64,000 bases of DNA from Bog-756 sp963696495 (GCA_963696495.1 CAVOKJ010000002.1:1426001-1490000); one strand, 5' to 3'; positions 8,684 through 17,050 are shown, counted from the stretch's first letter. Notes: generated by a model not told the origin, from the sequence alone. Program-made: numbers and translations.

Positions 8684-9442
8684 TCACCCCGACGTCTCTT
8701 GTGAGTAGCTGTTCTCGAGATTGTCCTGGAGTACTTGTGCGGCGCGCGTCGCCGTCGCGACCACAAGCGGCCGGGTCAGCGTTCGCGTCCGATAGATCCA
8801 GCCGGCCGGCAACGTCAGTAGCGAAGCCAGGCCGGGCAGGTCGGCCATGGATAGCGTGGGATCCTTGATCTGGCTGTACGTCTGCATAACGGTGCCGGCC
8901 GGGTCGACCAGTTCGTAGACCTGGCGGCCGGCTGCGAAGGTGAAGCTCGCCTGCCGGCTCACCGTGTGGGGGGTGAACGGCACTTTGGCGGCCGCCACGC
9001 TCCCGCCCAGCACCACGGTGGCCTCCTCGATCATGGCGATGCCCCCGAAAGTCTTGACGACCTGTCCTCCGGTGCGCACCTTGGCGATAGAGTTCATGAG
9101 CCAGAACCGGGGCCCGTTGAGCTCGGCGTAGGGGACGCCATTCGCAGCAGCAATGGTGGTCGGGTCTAGGGCGGCCCACTTGTCCTCGGGGCACGAATTG
9201 AGCGGGTATGTGTTGTAGACGGTGGCGGCCAGCCCGCTCCCCGTGAGATGCACAAGCAAGACTTCGCAGTAGCGCTTGCCGACCAGCCCGGTGGCCACGA
9301 GCTTGGTCGTCTTCGCCCCCGACGTGGTCGTAGCGGACGACGCCGACTAGCCACCGCAGGCGGAGCCTCCCAGCGCAAGTACCGCCACCGCCGCCGCCGC
9401 CCGGCGGCCCCATCTTCTGTCAGTACAGGTGTCAGTACACAT
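8684..9442 (-). pseudogene. Putative secreted lipoprotein interrupted by an in-frame amber codon
   Basis: From the ATG at 9442 the frame encodes a textbook lipoprotein signal: Arg-rich n-region (DRRWGRR), Ala/Val-rich core and lipobox GGSAC. Two codons past the lipobox Cys, a TAG stop interrupts it (9347-9349). The same frame then continues for 220 codons through a Ser/Thr linker (SASSATTTSGAKTTK) into a beta-rich soluble domain of unknown family. Start codons after the stop (GTG 9298) would make a protein without its signal. It is therefore a nonsense-mutated gene, a sequence error or a stop-suppressed gene. Alone on this strand between the operator region and a flavodoxin gene. Confidence 0.6.
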
Positions 9443-9748
9443 GAAGCCAAGGTAGTGCCTCGGCCTGGGCCCCGCTCGGACTACATCGCCGTCCTCTCCA
9501 CCGCATTCGTCGCTGCCACTGCGACTCAGACAAATCCTGATAGCCCCGCTGTCACGGCGGCCAGCACCTAAGGAGTTTCATTGCTCGAGGGCCGCCTGCC
9601 CCTGAAAACCGGAAGCGAGCGCACCATCGACTGACGGGTGCTTGCTGATCGCTTACTGCCACTGACCGGTACCAGTGGGGCCACCCCCCGAAGGCCTGGT
9701 TGGCGACTTCCTGGGGACACCTGGGCGCCTTGTATGACAATGGTGACC
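9443..9748. other. Gene-poor spacer
   Basis: 306 bases between the lipoprotein start and the flavodoxin stop. Short open frames exist on both strands, but none has a ribosome binding site, family resemblance or coding-like composition. It should contain the promoter of the lipoprotein gene. No clear -10/-35 pair or hairpin terminator was seen. Confidence 0.4.
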
Positions 9749-10480
9749 TTAGGATCGGTATTCCGGATTCTGGAAATCAAAGCGCGCTCCGGCGTCCCAT
9801 TCGTTCCGTTGGTTGCCGTGTGCCGGGAAACCGCCCGCTGACTTCAGCATCCTCGCTAGGTGAAGCAGGTTCCACGTCATGAAGGTCGTGTTGCGATTGG
9901 TGAAGTCATTGTTCACTCCGACACAGGTGCCGTCCTCGAGGATGTCGCCGTAGCTAGGCCCCGGCCCTGCTTCGCCGATCCATCCCGCATCCGATTGTGG
10001 TGCCACTGAGTAGCCAATGTGTTGAAGGCTATAGAGAACGTTGGAAGCGCAGTGCTTGATGCCATCTTCGTTACCGGTAATGAGGCAGCCGCCAACTTTG
10101 CCGTAATAGAGCCACTGACCCTTGTCGTTCAGCTCACTGGAATGTGCATAGAGCCTCTCGATGATCTTCTTGGTCTCGCTGCTGTTGTCGCCCAACCAGA
10201 TCGGCCCGGCGATGACCAGGATGTCGGCCGCTTGGACCCGCTCGAACAGATTCGGCCATGCATCGTCCGTCCATCCATGTTCTCGCATGTCCGGAAATAC
10301 TCCAGTTGCGATTGGATAGTCGACGGCGCGGAACTGATCGACCGTGACTCCCTGTTTATCCATGATGGATGCGCTCGCATCGATAAGCAGCTGGGTGTGA
10401 CTGACGCCTGGAGATCGAGTCAGGGTCGTGTTGATGAAGAGCGCGGTCAGGTCGGCAAAGTCTAGATTCGCATCACTCAT
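9749..10480 (-). CDS. Flavodoxin/NADPH-dependent FMN reductase family protein
   Basis: 243 residues with a flavodoxin-like fold. The N-terminal strand is LTALFINTTLTRSPGVSHTQ. The FMN-binding loop region is ADILVIAGPIWLGDNSSETK, the usual 'P.W..S' turn in variant form, followed by LYYGKVGGCLITGNEDGIKH. The family reduces quinones, nitro compounds or azo dyes using FMN and NAD(P)H in the cytoplasm. Helix and strand spacing match, while the substrate is open. I chose the ATG at 10480 because the flavodoxin fold begins 10 residues later. The frame stays open to 10552, but those residues look like untranslated upstream sequence. It is transcribed away from the zinc-ribbon gene at 10698. Confidence 0.8.
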   Translation of the reverse strand: MSDANLDFADLTALFINTTLTRSPGVSHTQLLIDASASIMDKQGVTVDQFRAVDYPIATGVFPDMREHGWTDDAWPNLFERVQAADILVIAGPIWLGDNSSETKKIIERLYAHSSELNDKGQWLYYGKVGGCLITGNEDGIKHCASNVLYSLQHIGYSVAPQSDAGWIGEAGPGPSYGDILEDGTCVGVNNDFTNRNTTFMTWNLLHLARMLKSAGGFPAHGNQRNEWDAGARFDFQNPEYRS

Positions 10481-10697
10481 ATCACGACCATAGGTGAGTC
10501 CCACTCTGTAGTGCCGAGCCCCTCGGTGGATGCCGATCCATGGTGGCTCCATGCGTTCCGGGATCTTGCGCCAGGGTGCCCCCGATCACCGGTGTGGCTG
10601 CCTGATCTACTTTCCAGGCACCGGCACTTGGATTCTTTGAATCTCGGCCGCCATCATGTGCATCCACCCGAATTTGTGCAGCCTAAGGAGCCCCGTA

Positions 10698-11182
10698 ATG
10701 TCTGACCTCGACCTTGCTACTTATGAGTATGTTCCTCACCACTGCACGAGGATGAAGTCCGGAGCAGCATCACAGGGTCCGGTGAAGGTGGCAGAACAGT
10801 TCCCCCACGGTACGGCTGTTGCAAGGTTCAAATGCCTGGTTTGCGGTACGCGTTACGAAGGGCCGTTGGCACTACGTGGTGCGCCTACGCGTTCGCCGCG
10901 CTGGCGTCGGTGGGCCTTCCAGCGGCCGTCCGTTCCCACAGCGCCGTGGTCGTGGTGTCGTGGATCTCCCAGACGTTCCTCCAGTTGGTGCTGCTCTCCG
11001 TGGTGATCGTCGGCCAGAACGTGCTGGCGGCGGCCGACAAGCGCTCGGAGGCCACATCCCAGGACGCAGACACAATCCTTCATGAGTCGGTAAAGCTCCA
11101 GGAACACCTCGAAGCACAGGATCAGACGCTCTTGGTCCTAGCCCAGAGGCTCTCCTCGGTTGAGGCGCGCATCAGCTCCTGA
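10698..11182 (+). pseudogene. Frameshifted zinc-ribbon/two-TM protein
   Basis: An AAGGAG ribosome binding site lies 8 nt before ATG 10698. The first frame gives about 55 residues ending in a zinc-ribbon half, ARFKCLVCGTRYE. The second frame, overlapping from about 10835, gives AVGTTWCAYAFAALAS, then WISQTFLQLVLLSVVIVGQN and a C-terminal helix (DADTILHESVKLQEHLEAQD). That second half matches a common actinobacterial membrane protein type in which CxxC ribbon, TM pair and helix are one chain. A one-base frameshift between about 10850 and 10885 is the simplest reading. Two overlapping coupled genes are the alternative. Function unknown. Confidence 0.5.
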
Positions 11183-11622
11183 ACCTGTACCGCAGAATCG
11201 TGTTTCACCCGTGAGGATGCCCCACCGGTGCCGTCGGGGGCAGGCGATAACCGCAGCCCACCCGGTGTTCCGAGGCAGTGCCGACAACGACTAGGGAGCC
11301 CAACGTCGGCCTGAATCGGTTTACTAGTGAGATCCCCAGGCCCTTCGTTCGTCCACCGCACGAACGATCGACCCTTTGGTGACTGCGACACCGGGCACCA
11401 CGATCCCGCCGGTGATTGAGGCGACAGATGCGGCCTCGGTGGCGAGGGCAATCACGAGATAGATCACACAGTCAACGAAGCCCGGGACCACTACTCCGCG
11501 CGTCGATGAAGCGACCCTCATGGTGGTGGCGTGCATGGGCAGGCCTGGCCGATAGCCGTAGCCGAGCCGGTAATCGGGCGCAGGGCTTAGTGACGTTCCA
11601 GCTCAGGCGTACACTTCGAGTT
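11183..11622. other. Intergenic region of 440 bases
   Basis: Nothing convincing is encoded here. A 70-codon minus-strand frame (11324-11536) is open and somewhat hydrophobic, but has no ribosome binding site and no family resemblance. At its right end TACACT (11610-11615), 7 nt before the next start codon, could be a -10 box for a leaderless transcript. Confidence 0.35.
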
Positions 11623-11928
11623 GTGAGGCCACCCATTGCCTGCAGCCTTGAACCGAGTGACGCGAGTTCTCAACTCAGCGAGTGGCGGGAGCTACTCCAC
11701 CGGACCGTGGATGGCTCCAAGCGTGTCTCACCGAATCGACTTGAACTCAGGCTCTTGCCCGATGCCGACATCGTGTCTGTCATCAGCCTGGCTCAGCGTG
11801 AGGCTGTGTGCTGCGCGTTTTTCTCATTCGCAATTGAGATTCGAGCGGATCGTCTCGTTCTCGCGATCGAAGTGCCGAATGACGCTGTTGAGATTCTCGA
11901 TCGGCTCGACCACAGCACCGCCCGGTAG
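11623..11928 (+). CDS. Small conserved protein with 'EAVCCAFF' motif
   Basis: From a GTG start the product is 101 residues: RPPIACSL, SEWRELLHRTV, LPDADIVSVISLAQREAVCC, AFFSFAIEIRADRLVLAIEV. This matches a family of small soluble proteins with a double Cys in a helix ('REQxCCxFF'), often found beside MerR-type and metal-resistance genes. The paired cysteines suggest metal or redox binding, but no biochemical function is known to me. No Shine-Dalgarno precedes the GTG, though a -10-like TACACT 7 nt upstream fits leaderless expression. The frame is open upstream to 11416, but those residues are Arg/Ser-rich and non-protein-like. Confidence 0.55.
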   Translation: MRPPIACSLEPSDASSQLSEWRELLHRTVDGSKRVSPNRLELRLLPDADIVSVISLAQREAVCCAFFSFAIEIRADRLVLAIEVPNDAVEILDRLDHSTAR

Positions 11929-12149
11929 TCCTCGCCGACCTTGTGGACCGCCAACGACCCGGCTGTGAGAGGCACCGACGGTCTCAGGATTGTTCTGAAG
12001 AAATGATGCGGCAAAGGTTGGTCATCTGCCAAGATCTCACAAACGAATCAGGTTGTACGCACCGGGCCCGAGGCGGCAGCGCCAACGAGATCAGCGACGG
12101 CAACCGCAACGGATAGCGGTCGTCGCTGCACGGCGAGCCGTGGTCGGCA

Positions 12150-12599
12150 TCAAGACAAAACACCCCAGGATTTCGCCACGCCATTGGACCGGTATCTCGG
12201 GCTCCGGACCGGGGATTCCTGGTTGTGTGGCCGGCCGGCCGCCAGTTCCGCCACACCACTGATGATGGCCACGTAGTCCGACTCGTCCGCCGCCGCTTCC
12301 CGATGATGGCGATCACGAGCAGCAAGTTCAGTGACAATGAGCCCGACAAGGAGTCGGCACACCGTGGTTTCAATGTCCGGGCGGTGACCAATGGCCGGAC
12401 GCTGATAGGGCAGGGTGAGAGAGACATCGAACCAGAGGCCGGACGACAAGCTGGCGACGACACCACTGAACGTGTTTCCGATCACGGTCACCATCATGAA
12501 GACTGCCACGAACAGGAGCGCAGATGCGGCTTCGGTGAACGATCCCCGAAATGGGACGAGGACGAGCGCCAAGACCAGAGGTCCGAGCACCGCGGCCAC
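12150..12599 (-). CDS. DUF4118 (KdpD-type TM sensor) protein, shortened
   Basis: The N-terminal 105 residues are a good DUF4118 domain: four hydrophobic helices with SGVVASLSSGLWFDVSLTLPYQ, then RPDIETTVCRLLVGLIVTEL and a cytoplasmic helix. Such proteins usually run to about 240 residues. Here the sequence degenerates after VAIISGVAELAA and stops 30 residues later, with no continuation in other frames. The family-like N-terminus (ETLRAHRGAV) extends upstream of the GTG used here, with no start codon in that frame. An ATG in another frame (near 12655) meets a TAG just before it. The gene is therefore probably damaged at one or both ends. Confidence 0.5.
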   Translation of the reverse strand: MAAVLGPLVLALVLVPFRGSFTEAASALLFVAVFMMVTVIGNTFSGVVASLSSGLWFDVSLTLPYQRPAIGHRPDIETTVCRLLVGLIVTELAARDRHHREAAADESDYVAIISGVAELAAGRPHNQESPVRSPRYRSNGVAKSWGVLS

Positions 12600-12760
12600 A
12601 ACGGCAACTGCCCCACGGTGTGCTCTCAGCGTCTCCCTATAGAACCTCGGTGACCATCAACCATGGTCGGTCAGCGGACGCACGCACGCTGGCCGATGAC
12701 GCCTCCACAGTCGACGCCGATGCGAACCCCTTCGAGCGCCGCTGCTGCCGCAACTTCCTC

Positions 12761-12937
12761 CTAATGGAGTCGAATGCGGTAGGTGTCAGGCGGCAGTGTG
12801 TTGTGAGCTGAACCAGAGGTCCATTCCGGTTCCCGCCTCTCACCGTCGTCTCGAAACGCCCAGCCGCTCAACACGACAGCGGCGAGAGTTGCTAAAACCG
12901 TCAAGCCCTCGATGGCAATTGGGTAGCACCAGTTCAT
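12761..12937 (-). CDS. Small single-TM protein
   Basis: A 58-residue protein with one TM helix (IAIEGLTVLATLAAVVLSGWAF) followed by a short charged tail. GGAGG lies 5 nt before ATG 12937, which supports translation from here rather than from the longer open frame. No family recognised. It is divergent from the MarR gene, and the 34-bp palindrome between them (13028-13061) could control both. Confidence 0.45.
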   Translation of the reverse strand: MNWCYPIAIEGLTVLATLAAVVLSGWAFRDDGERREPEWTSGSAHNTLPPDTYRIRLH

Positions 12938-13027
12938 CGTCACCTCCATGCAGATTGCGAACTCTCGACCGGAGCACCGCGGTCCACCGGTCAATGGGCA
13001 ACCCAGACGGGCCGCCCCACTTTCTGG

Positions 13028-13061
13028 CATACACTCATTGTAGTACTACAATGAGTGTATG
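13028..13061. promoter_or_regulatory. Perfect 34-bp palindrome overlapping the MarR start codon
   Basis: Each arm is 17 nt (CATACACTCATTGTAGT and its reverse complement) with no spacer or mismatch. The last three bases are the ATG of the MarR-family gene. The core TTGTAGTACTACAA shares GTAGTA/TACTAC half-sites with the candidate operator at 8502. MarR dimers bind inverted repeats at their own promoters, so autoregulation is the obvious reading. It would also sit in the promoter of the divergent small-TM gene. Confidence 0.75.
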
Positions 13062-13559
13062 GGTGCCGGTATAGGAAGCAGCAGTCGCAAGAGCGCCAAT
13101 AAGGAGACGGACGACCTAGCCGACGCCGTCCTCATTGCCAGTCGTGTCCTGGTGGCGGTGGCAGCCCGGTCCTTGGCCGAGGAGGAGGTAATCTCGCTCC
13201 CCCAATACCGAGCCCTGGTTGTCCTCGCCACCCGGGGCCCGCAGCGACCGGTGGACCTGGCAGAGGCACTGGGCGTTGATCCATCGACAGCAACGCGAAT
13301 GTGCGATCGGCTGGAGGGTAAGAGCCTGATTACCCGGCGCCGCGATGAGGGCGACCGGCGCGTGGTCGTCCTGGCTGCCAGCGCCAGCGGTCGACGCCTC
13401 GTCGATCGCGTTACCCGCCGACGCCGCAATGAAATCGGGCAGATTGTTCGGGCCGTCGAGCCGAAGGAACGTCCCAACCTCATTCGGGCCTTCAACCTGT
13501 TCGGGAAGGCAGCGGGAGAGGTCCCCGAGGGGGACTGGCAACGTAGTTGGGAGCTTTGA
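13059..13559 (+). CDS. MarR-family transcriptional regulator
   Basis: 166 residues with a standard MarR winged helix: ISLPQYRALVVLATRGPQR, VDLAEALGVDPSTATRMCDR, LEGKSLITRRRDEGDRRVVV (wing) and a C-terminal dimerisation helix. The start codon falls inside the palindrome and has no Shine-Dalgarno, so the transcript is probably leaderless. It precedes the ClC gene by 160 bp in the same direction and is the likely local regulator of the ClC/PH operon. The ligand is unknown. Confidence 0.9.
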   Translation: MGAGIGSSSRKSANKETDDLADAVLIASRVLVAVAARSLAEEEVISLPQYRALVVLATRGPQRPVDLAEALGVDPSTATRMCDRLEGKSLITRRRDEGDRRVVVLAASASGRRLVDRVTRRRRNEIGQIVRAVEPKERPNLIRAFNLFGKAAGEVPEGDWQRSWEL

Positions 13560-13719
13560 TGCTCTCGGCTCGTCGTCGCACGGCGGGTTCGACCATTCCG
13601 GGTCGGCGAGTCATCGCGGCGTTGTCGGTCCATGGCCGCGGCACCACAACGTCGCCGTCGAGGCCCTGGTTCGGGAATGGTCATCGCGAGGGCGACCTCC
13701 CGGTCAACCTTCCTCGGCG

Positions 13720-15837
13720 ATGAGGATCTTTACCCGAACCTCGTGGCGAGCGGCCATGACCAGAGCTTCCAGCTGGCTATCGGGCGCCTCCTATCTGCAG
13801 AAGTGGTTGGTACTCGGCGTGCTCATCGGGACGATGGCCGGGATCGGTGCAATCGCCTTCTACGAGGCGCTGCTGGCCTGCACCCACTTCTTCCTCGGGA
13901 CGCTGGCTGGCTACCACGTTCCCACACCGACGGGCGAGGGCGGTCATCGGGCCTCGGCCACCTTCTCTCGCCCATGGGCCATCCCGCTGGTGGTCGGACT
14001 GGGCGCACTGATCGGTGCCATCTTGGTGTTCCGGTTTGCCCCCGAAGCGGAGGGGCACGGGACCGATGCCGCCATCTCAGCCGTCCATCACAACCCCAGA
14101 GGCATCCGCTTCCGGGCGGTGATCGTGAAGATCGTGGCGTCCGCCCTGACCATCGGATCGGGCGGATCGGGCGGTCGTGAGGGTCCAACCGGCCAGATCA
14201 GCGCCGGGTTCGCCTCCCTGCTGGCACGGGAATTCGACCTCAGCCCGGCCGACGCCCGGATCGCCGTCGTGACCGGGATCGGCTCGGGGATCGGTGCCAT
14301 TTTCGGGGCGCCACTCGGAGGTGCCGTCCTGGCCACCGAGATCCTCTACCGTGACGACTTCGACGCCGAAGCGCTCCTGCCGAGCTTCGTCGCCTCGCTG
14401 GTCGGCTATGTGATCTTCGGGGCGTTCATCGGTTTCACACCCCTCTTCGGCTTCGCCGGGAGCTACCACTTCACCGATCCGGCCCACCTGCTGTGGTTCG
14501 CTCTGATCGGCGTGCTCGGTGGACTGATCGGCCTCCTCTATGCCAAGGGCTTCTATGGCATCGCAGGACTGTTCGGGAGGATCCCGCTCCCTCGTTGGGT
14601 CAAGCCAGCCATCGGAGGGGTGATCGTGGGCCTTATCGCCCTGGCCATCCCCGAGGTGCTGGGCACCGGCTACGGGTGGATTCAGCAGGGACTCGGCCAC
14701 CAACTTCTGACGCTCCCGTTGTGGATCGTTCTCATCCTTCCCTTCGCCAGGATCGTGGCCACTGGCCTTTCCATCGGCTCAGGAGGGTCGGGGGGCATCT
14801 TCGGTCCGGGCATGGTCATCGGGGCGTTCATCGGGGCCTCGGTCTGGCGCCTGTTCGACCCGATCGTCCCCTCGATGGGCCACAACCCGGCTCCGTATGT
14901 CATCGTCGGCATGATGTGCTGTTTTGGTGGCATCTCCCGCGCGCCACTGGCGGTGATGCTGATGGTGGCGGAGATGACCGGTAGTCTCTCGATCCTCGGT
15001 CCAGCCATGATCGCCGTCGGTCTGGCGTGGTTCATTGTCCGCCGCAGCGACGACACCATCTACCGGAGTCAGTTGAAGTCCCGGGCCGACGCCCCCGCTC
15101 AGCGGCTGTTGATCGGTATGCCGGTATTGAGCGGCGTCCCGGTGCGCCAGGCCATGGCGCCGCCGCGTCTGGTCATCAACGATGGGATGTCGGTTGCCCA
15201 AGCCCGCCGTCAGCTCGGAGAGCAGGGATTGTCTGGAGTGCCCGTCACGGATGGGGAGGGTCGGTTCGAGGGGACACTCTCGCTGGAGAACCTCGGGACG
15301 GATGCATCGGGGGATGATCGCCGACTCGGGGCCCTCGTCGATGCTGCGGCTCCGACCGTGTCCGAGTCTGCTCACCTAGATGTCGCCGTCGATGCCATGA
15401 GCACAGCGACCCAACACTGGGTTCCGGTACTGGACAGCGAGCGCAAGGTGATCGGAACAGTTGCTACTTCCGATGTGGTCCGGGGCTACCGACTCGGACT
15501 CCTGGCCGCGCTCGATCAACTGAATCCGGATGGTGACCAGGTGAGCTCGGACCGCGTCACCGTCGCAGCCGATTCGCCGATTGCTGATCAGTCCCTTCGG
15601 CACGCCGATCTTCCACCCAGTGTCATCGTCACCATCATCCAGAGGGATGGGGATCTTGTGGTACCAAACGGGGACACAGTGCTCACCCCTGGGGACGAGC
15701 TGGTGCTCATCGGCAATCCCGGTGAGATCGCCTTCGTGCGCGACGCCATGGCTCACGTCGAACAGACCCTCACCAACCAGAACGATGCCAAAGACACCCT
15801 GCACCGCCGCAGCGCCCTCAATGAAGGGAGAGAGTGA
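13720..15837 (+). CDS. ClC-family chloride channel/antiporter with CBS and RCK_C domains
   Basis: The TM core carries both ClC ion-path signatures: GSGGSGGREGP with the gating Glu (near 14165-14190), and GSGGSGGIFGPGMVIGAFIG (near 14778-14830). About residues 450-590 form a CBS pair (VRQAMAPPRLVINDGMSVAQ and a second copy). The last 80 residues are a TrkA-C/RCK_C domain (DGDLVVPNGDTVLTPGDELV). Such fusions move chloride (often exchanged for protons) under cytoplasmic ligand control. The start is uncertain: ATG 13720 and 13756 both precede the first TM (KWLVLGVLIGTMAGIGAIAF), and the frame is open far upstream through the MarR gene. The stop overlaps the next start (TGATG). Confidence 0.88.
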   Translation: MRIFTRTSWRAAMTRASSWLSGASYLQKWLVLGVLIGTMAGIGAIAFYEALLACTHFFLGTLAGYHVPTPTGEGGHRASATFSRPWAIPLVVGLGALIGAILVFRFAPEAEGHGTDAAISAVHHNPRGIRFRAVIVKIVASALTIGSGGSGGREGPTGQISAGFASLLAREFDLSPADARIAVVTGIGSGIGAIFGAPLGGAVLATEILYRDDFDAEALLPSFVASLVGYVIFGAFIGFTPLFGFAGSYHFTDPAHLLWFALIGVLGGLIGLLYAKGFYGIAGLFGRIPLPRWVKPAIGGVIVGLIALAIPEVLGTGYGWIQQGLGHQLLTLPLWIVLILPFARIVATGLSIGSGGSGGIFGPGMVIGAFIGASVWRLFDPIVPSMGHNPAPYVIVGMMCCFGGISRAPLAVMLMVAEMTGSLSILGPAMIAVGLAWFIVRRSDDTIYRSQLKSRADAPAQRLLIGMPVLSGVPVRQAMAPPRLVINDGMSVAQARRQLGEQGLSGVPVTDGEGRFEGTLSLENLGTDASGDDRRLGALVDAAAPTVSESAHLDVAVDAMSTATQHWVPVLDSERKVIGTVATSDVVRGYRLGLLAALDQLNPDGDQVSSDRVTVAADSPIADQSLRHADLPPSVIVTIIQRDGDLVVPNGDTVLTPGDELVLIGNPGEIAFVRDAMAHVEQTLTNQNDAKDTLHRRSALNEGRE

Positions 15838-16193
15838 TGTCCGAAGAGAAGAAGGCCCGCCTGGACATCATCGACGAAACCATCGGATCCGACGAGACCG
15901 TCATGTTCGACGTGCTTGCACTTCTCTTCGATCCAGGCGGCGGATTGAAGAAGAGGGAGGCGGAGGGATCCCTCGTCCTCACCGACCGGCGACTCATCTT
16001 TGCGACATCGCGGCACGGCCTCATGGTCGACCTGTCGAGGAAGGACATCAAAAGGCCCGTCACGCTGACCTACAAACTCGCGATGGCCCGCCTCATCATC
16101 GAAACCAATAGGGGCGCTACGCACACGTTTGTGGTGAATAAGAGCGCGGCCCAGGGCATCGCCTCTACCGTCAACAAGGCGCCATCTGCCTGA
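15837..16193 (+). CDS. Bacterial PH-like domain protein, coupled to ClC
   Basis: A 118-residue soluble protein resembling the bacterial PH/GRAM-like fold: acidic N-terminal helix (DETIGSDETVMFDVLALLFD), then beta strands ending in SLVLTDRRLIFATSRHG and VDLSRKDIKRPVTLTYKLAM, and a C-terminal helix. The phrase 'LTDRRLIF' is typical of this family. Its ATG overlaps the ClC stop by one base, so it is translationally coupled and probably acts with the channel, perhaps at the inner membrane face. That partnership is inferred from gene order only. Confidence 0.65.
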   Translation: MSEEKKARLDIIDETIGSDETVMFDVLALLFDPGGGLKKREAEGSLVLTDRRLIFATSRHGLMVDLSRKDIKRPVTLTYKLAMARLIIETNRGATHTFVVNKSAAQGIASTVNKAPSA

Positions 16194-16517
16194 GGATCGG
16201 ACGAGATGGGGTCTGTAACCTTTGGGCCTTCATAGCTTCGCTTGGCCGCTCGTCATACCTTCGCTGCGTCGAGAATTTTCCACACGCCCGGAAGGCCTGA
16301 TCGAGCCTGGGGCGGACGCTGCTGCTGATTCGTAGCGTTCAGAGGACCTTGGTGGGGTTGTCTCTGAAGTGCCTGCCGGCGGCTGTTGCCGTCTGGCTCT
16401 CGAACGAGGAGCCCCCACCAGGCCTTTGCCGCCTCGTGGCTCAGAAGAGGAACGTGCGCCACGATCTGAATCAGGAGTGCCCTGGCGGTTTCCTAACCGA
16501 CGAACCAGGAGGTACTC
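16194..16517. other. Gap without recognised gene
   Basis: 324 bases after the PH-like gene. Open frames on both strands (for example minus-strand frames reaching 16604) have no ribosome binding site or family signal. No strong GC hairpin plus T-run was found here to end the ClC operon. Confidence 0.3.
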
Positions 16518-16724
16518 ATGAACGTCAGATGGCCCGGCCCGAAGGACCCGCCGACGCCGCACCCGATCGGTGGAGATCTGGAGACCCAAGGCACCGACGA
16601 CCACCAGCGCCGGCCCCGACCCACCCCTGGTCTCCTGAGCCTCGGAGCAGAACCCACTCCAGTAGCCGATTACGTTCCTAGCGCTTCCCGGTTACCGGCC
16701 GAGAAGCATGCACGGTCCGCCTGA
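16518..16724 (+). CDS. Short hypothetical ORF with consensus ribosome binding site
   Basis: A consensus AGGAGG lies 5 nt before the ATG, the strongest Shine-Dalgarno in this part of the window. The 68-residue product is Pro-rich and hydrophilic (WPGPKDPPTPHPIGGDLETQ) with no TM segment, signal peptide or known family. Such a good ribosome site in front of an otherwise unremarkable frame is the only support for translation. It may be a leader peptide or a young gene. Confidence 0.35.
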   Translation: MNVRWPGPKDPPTPHPIGGDLETQGTDDHQRRPRPTPGLLSLGAEPTPVADYVPSASRLPAEKHARSA

Positions 16725-16779
16725 GGGGTCGATCGACCACATCGGCGCCTCCGGCCGCCGATTCATACACACGGAAAGA

Positions 16780-16807
16780 GAAACCGGCCCCTTGATGGGC
16801 CGGTTTC
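16780..16807 (-). terminator. Rho-independent terminator of the tRNA-fMet gene
   Basis: A perfect 11-bp stem (GAAACCGGCCC with GGGCCGGTTTC) around a 6-nt loop. On the minus strand it is followed by a pyrimidine-rich TCTCTTTCC. It lies 56 bp past the tRNA 3' end. On the plus strand TCCTTCT follows, so it could also stop transcription coming from the small ORF. Confidence 0.75.
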
Positions 16808-16863
16808 TCCTTCTGACGCACAGTTTTGTCGTCTTGGCCTCGACAGTTCTGTCGAGAGCCCCT

Positions 16864-16940
<77 letters not shown>

Positions 16941-17050
16941 CCGCAAGCCCACAAGATACCAGACCGCCCGATGGTCCCGTTCATCGGCCCGGAGTCCACC
17001 GGTCACGAGTCGGTCCGGTCTCGAGCGGTGTGGCCGGCGGCCGGCGGGCC

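Noticed and set aside
11324..11536. A 70-codon minus-strand frame with hydrophobic stretches
   Set aside because: No ribosome binding site, no family resemblance, and it lies in a region where chance open frames are common because of high GC.
16230..16604. Minus-strand frame after the PH-like gene
   Set aside because: Arg/Pro/Ser-rich, no start context, and it overlaps the plus-strand frame with the consensus Shine-Dalgarno.
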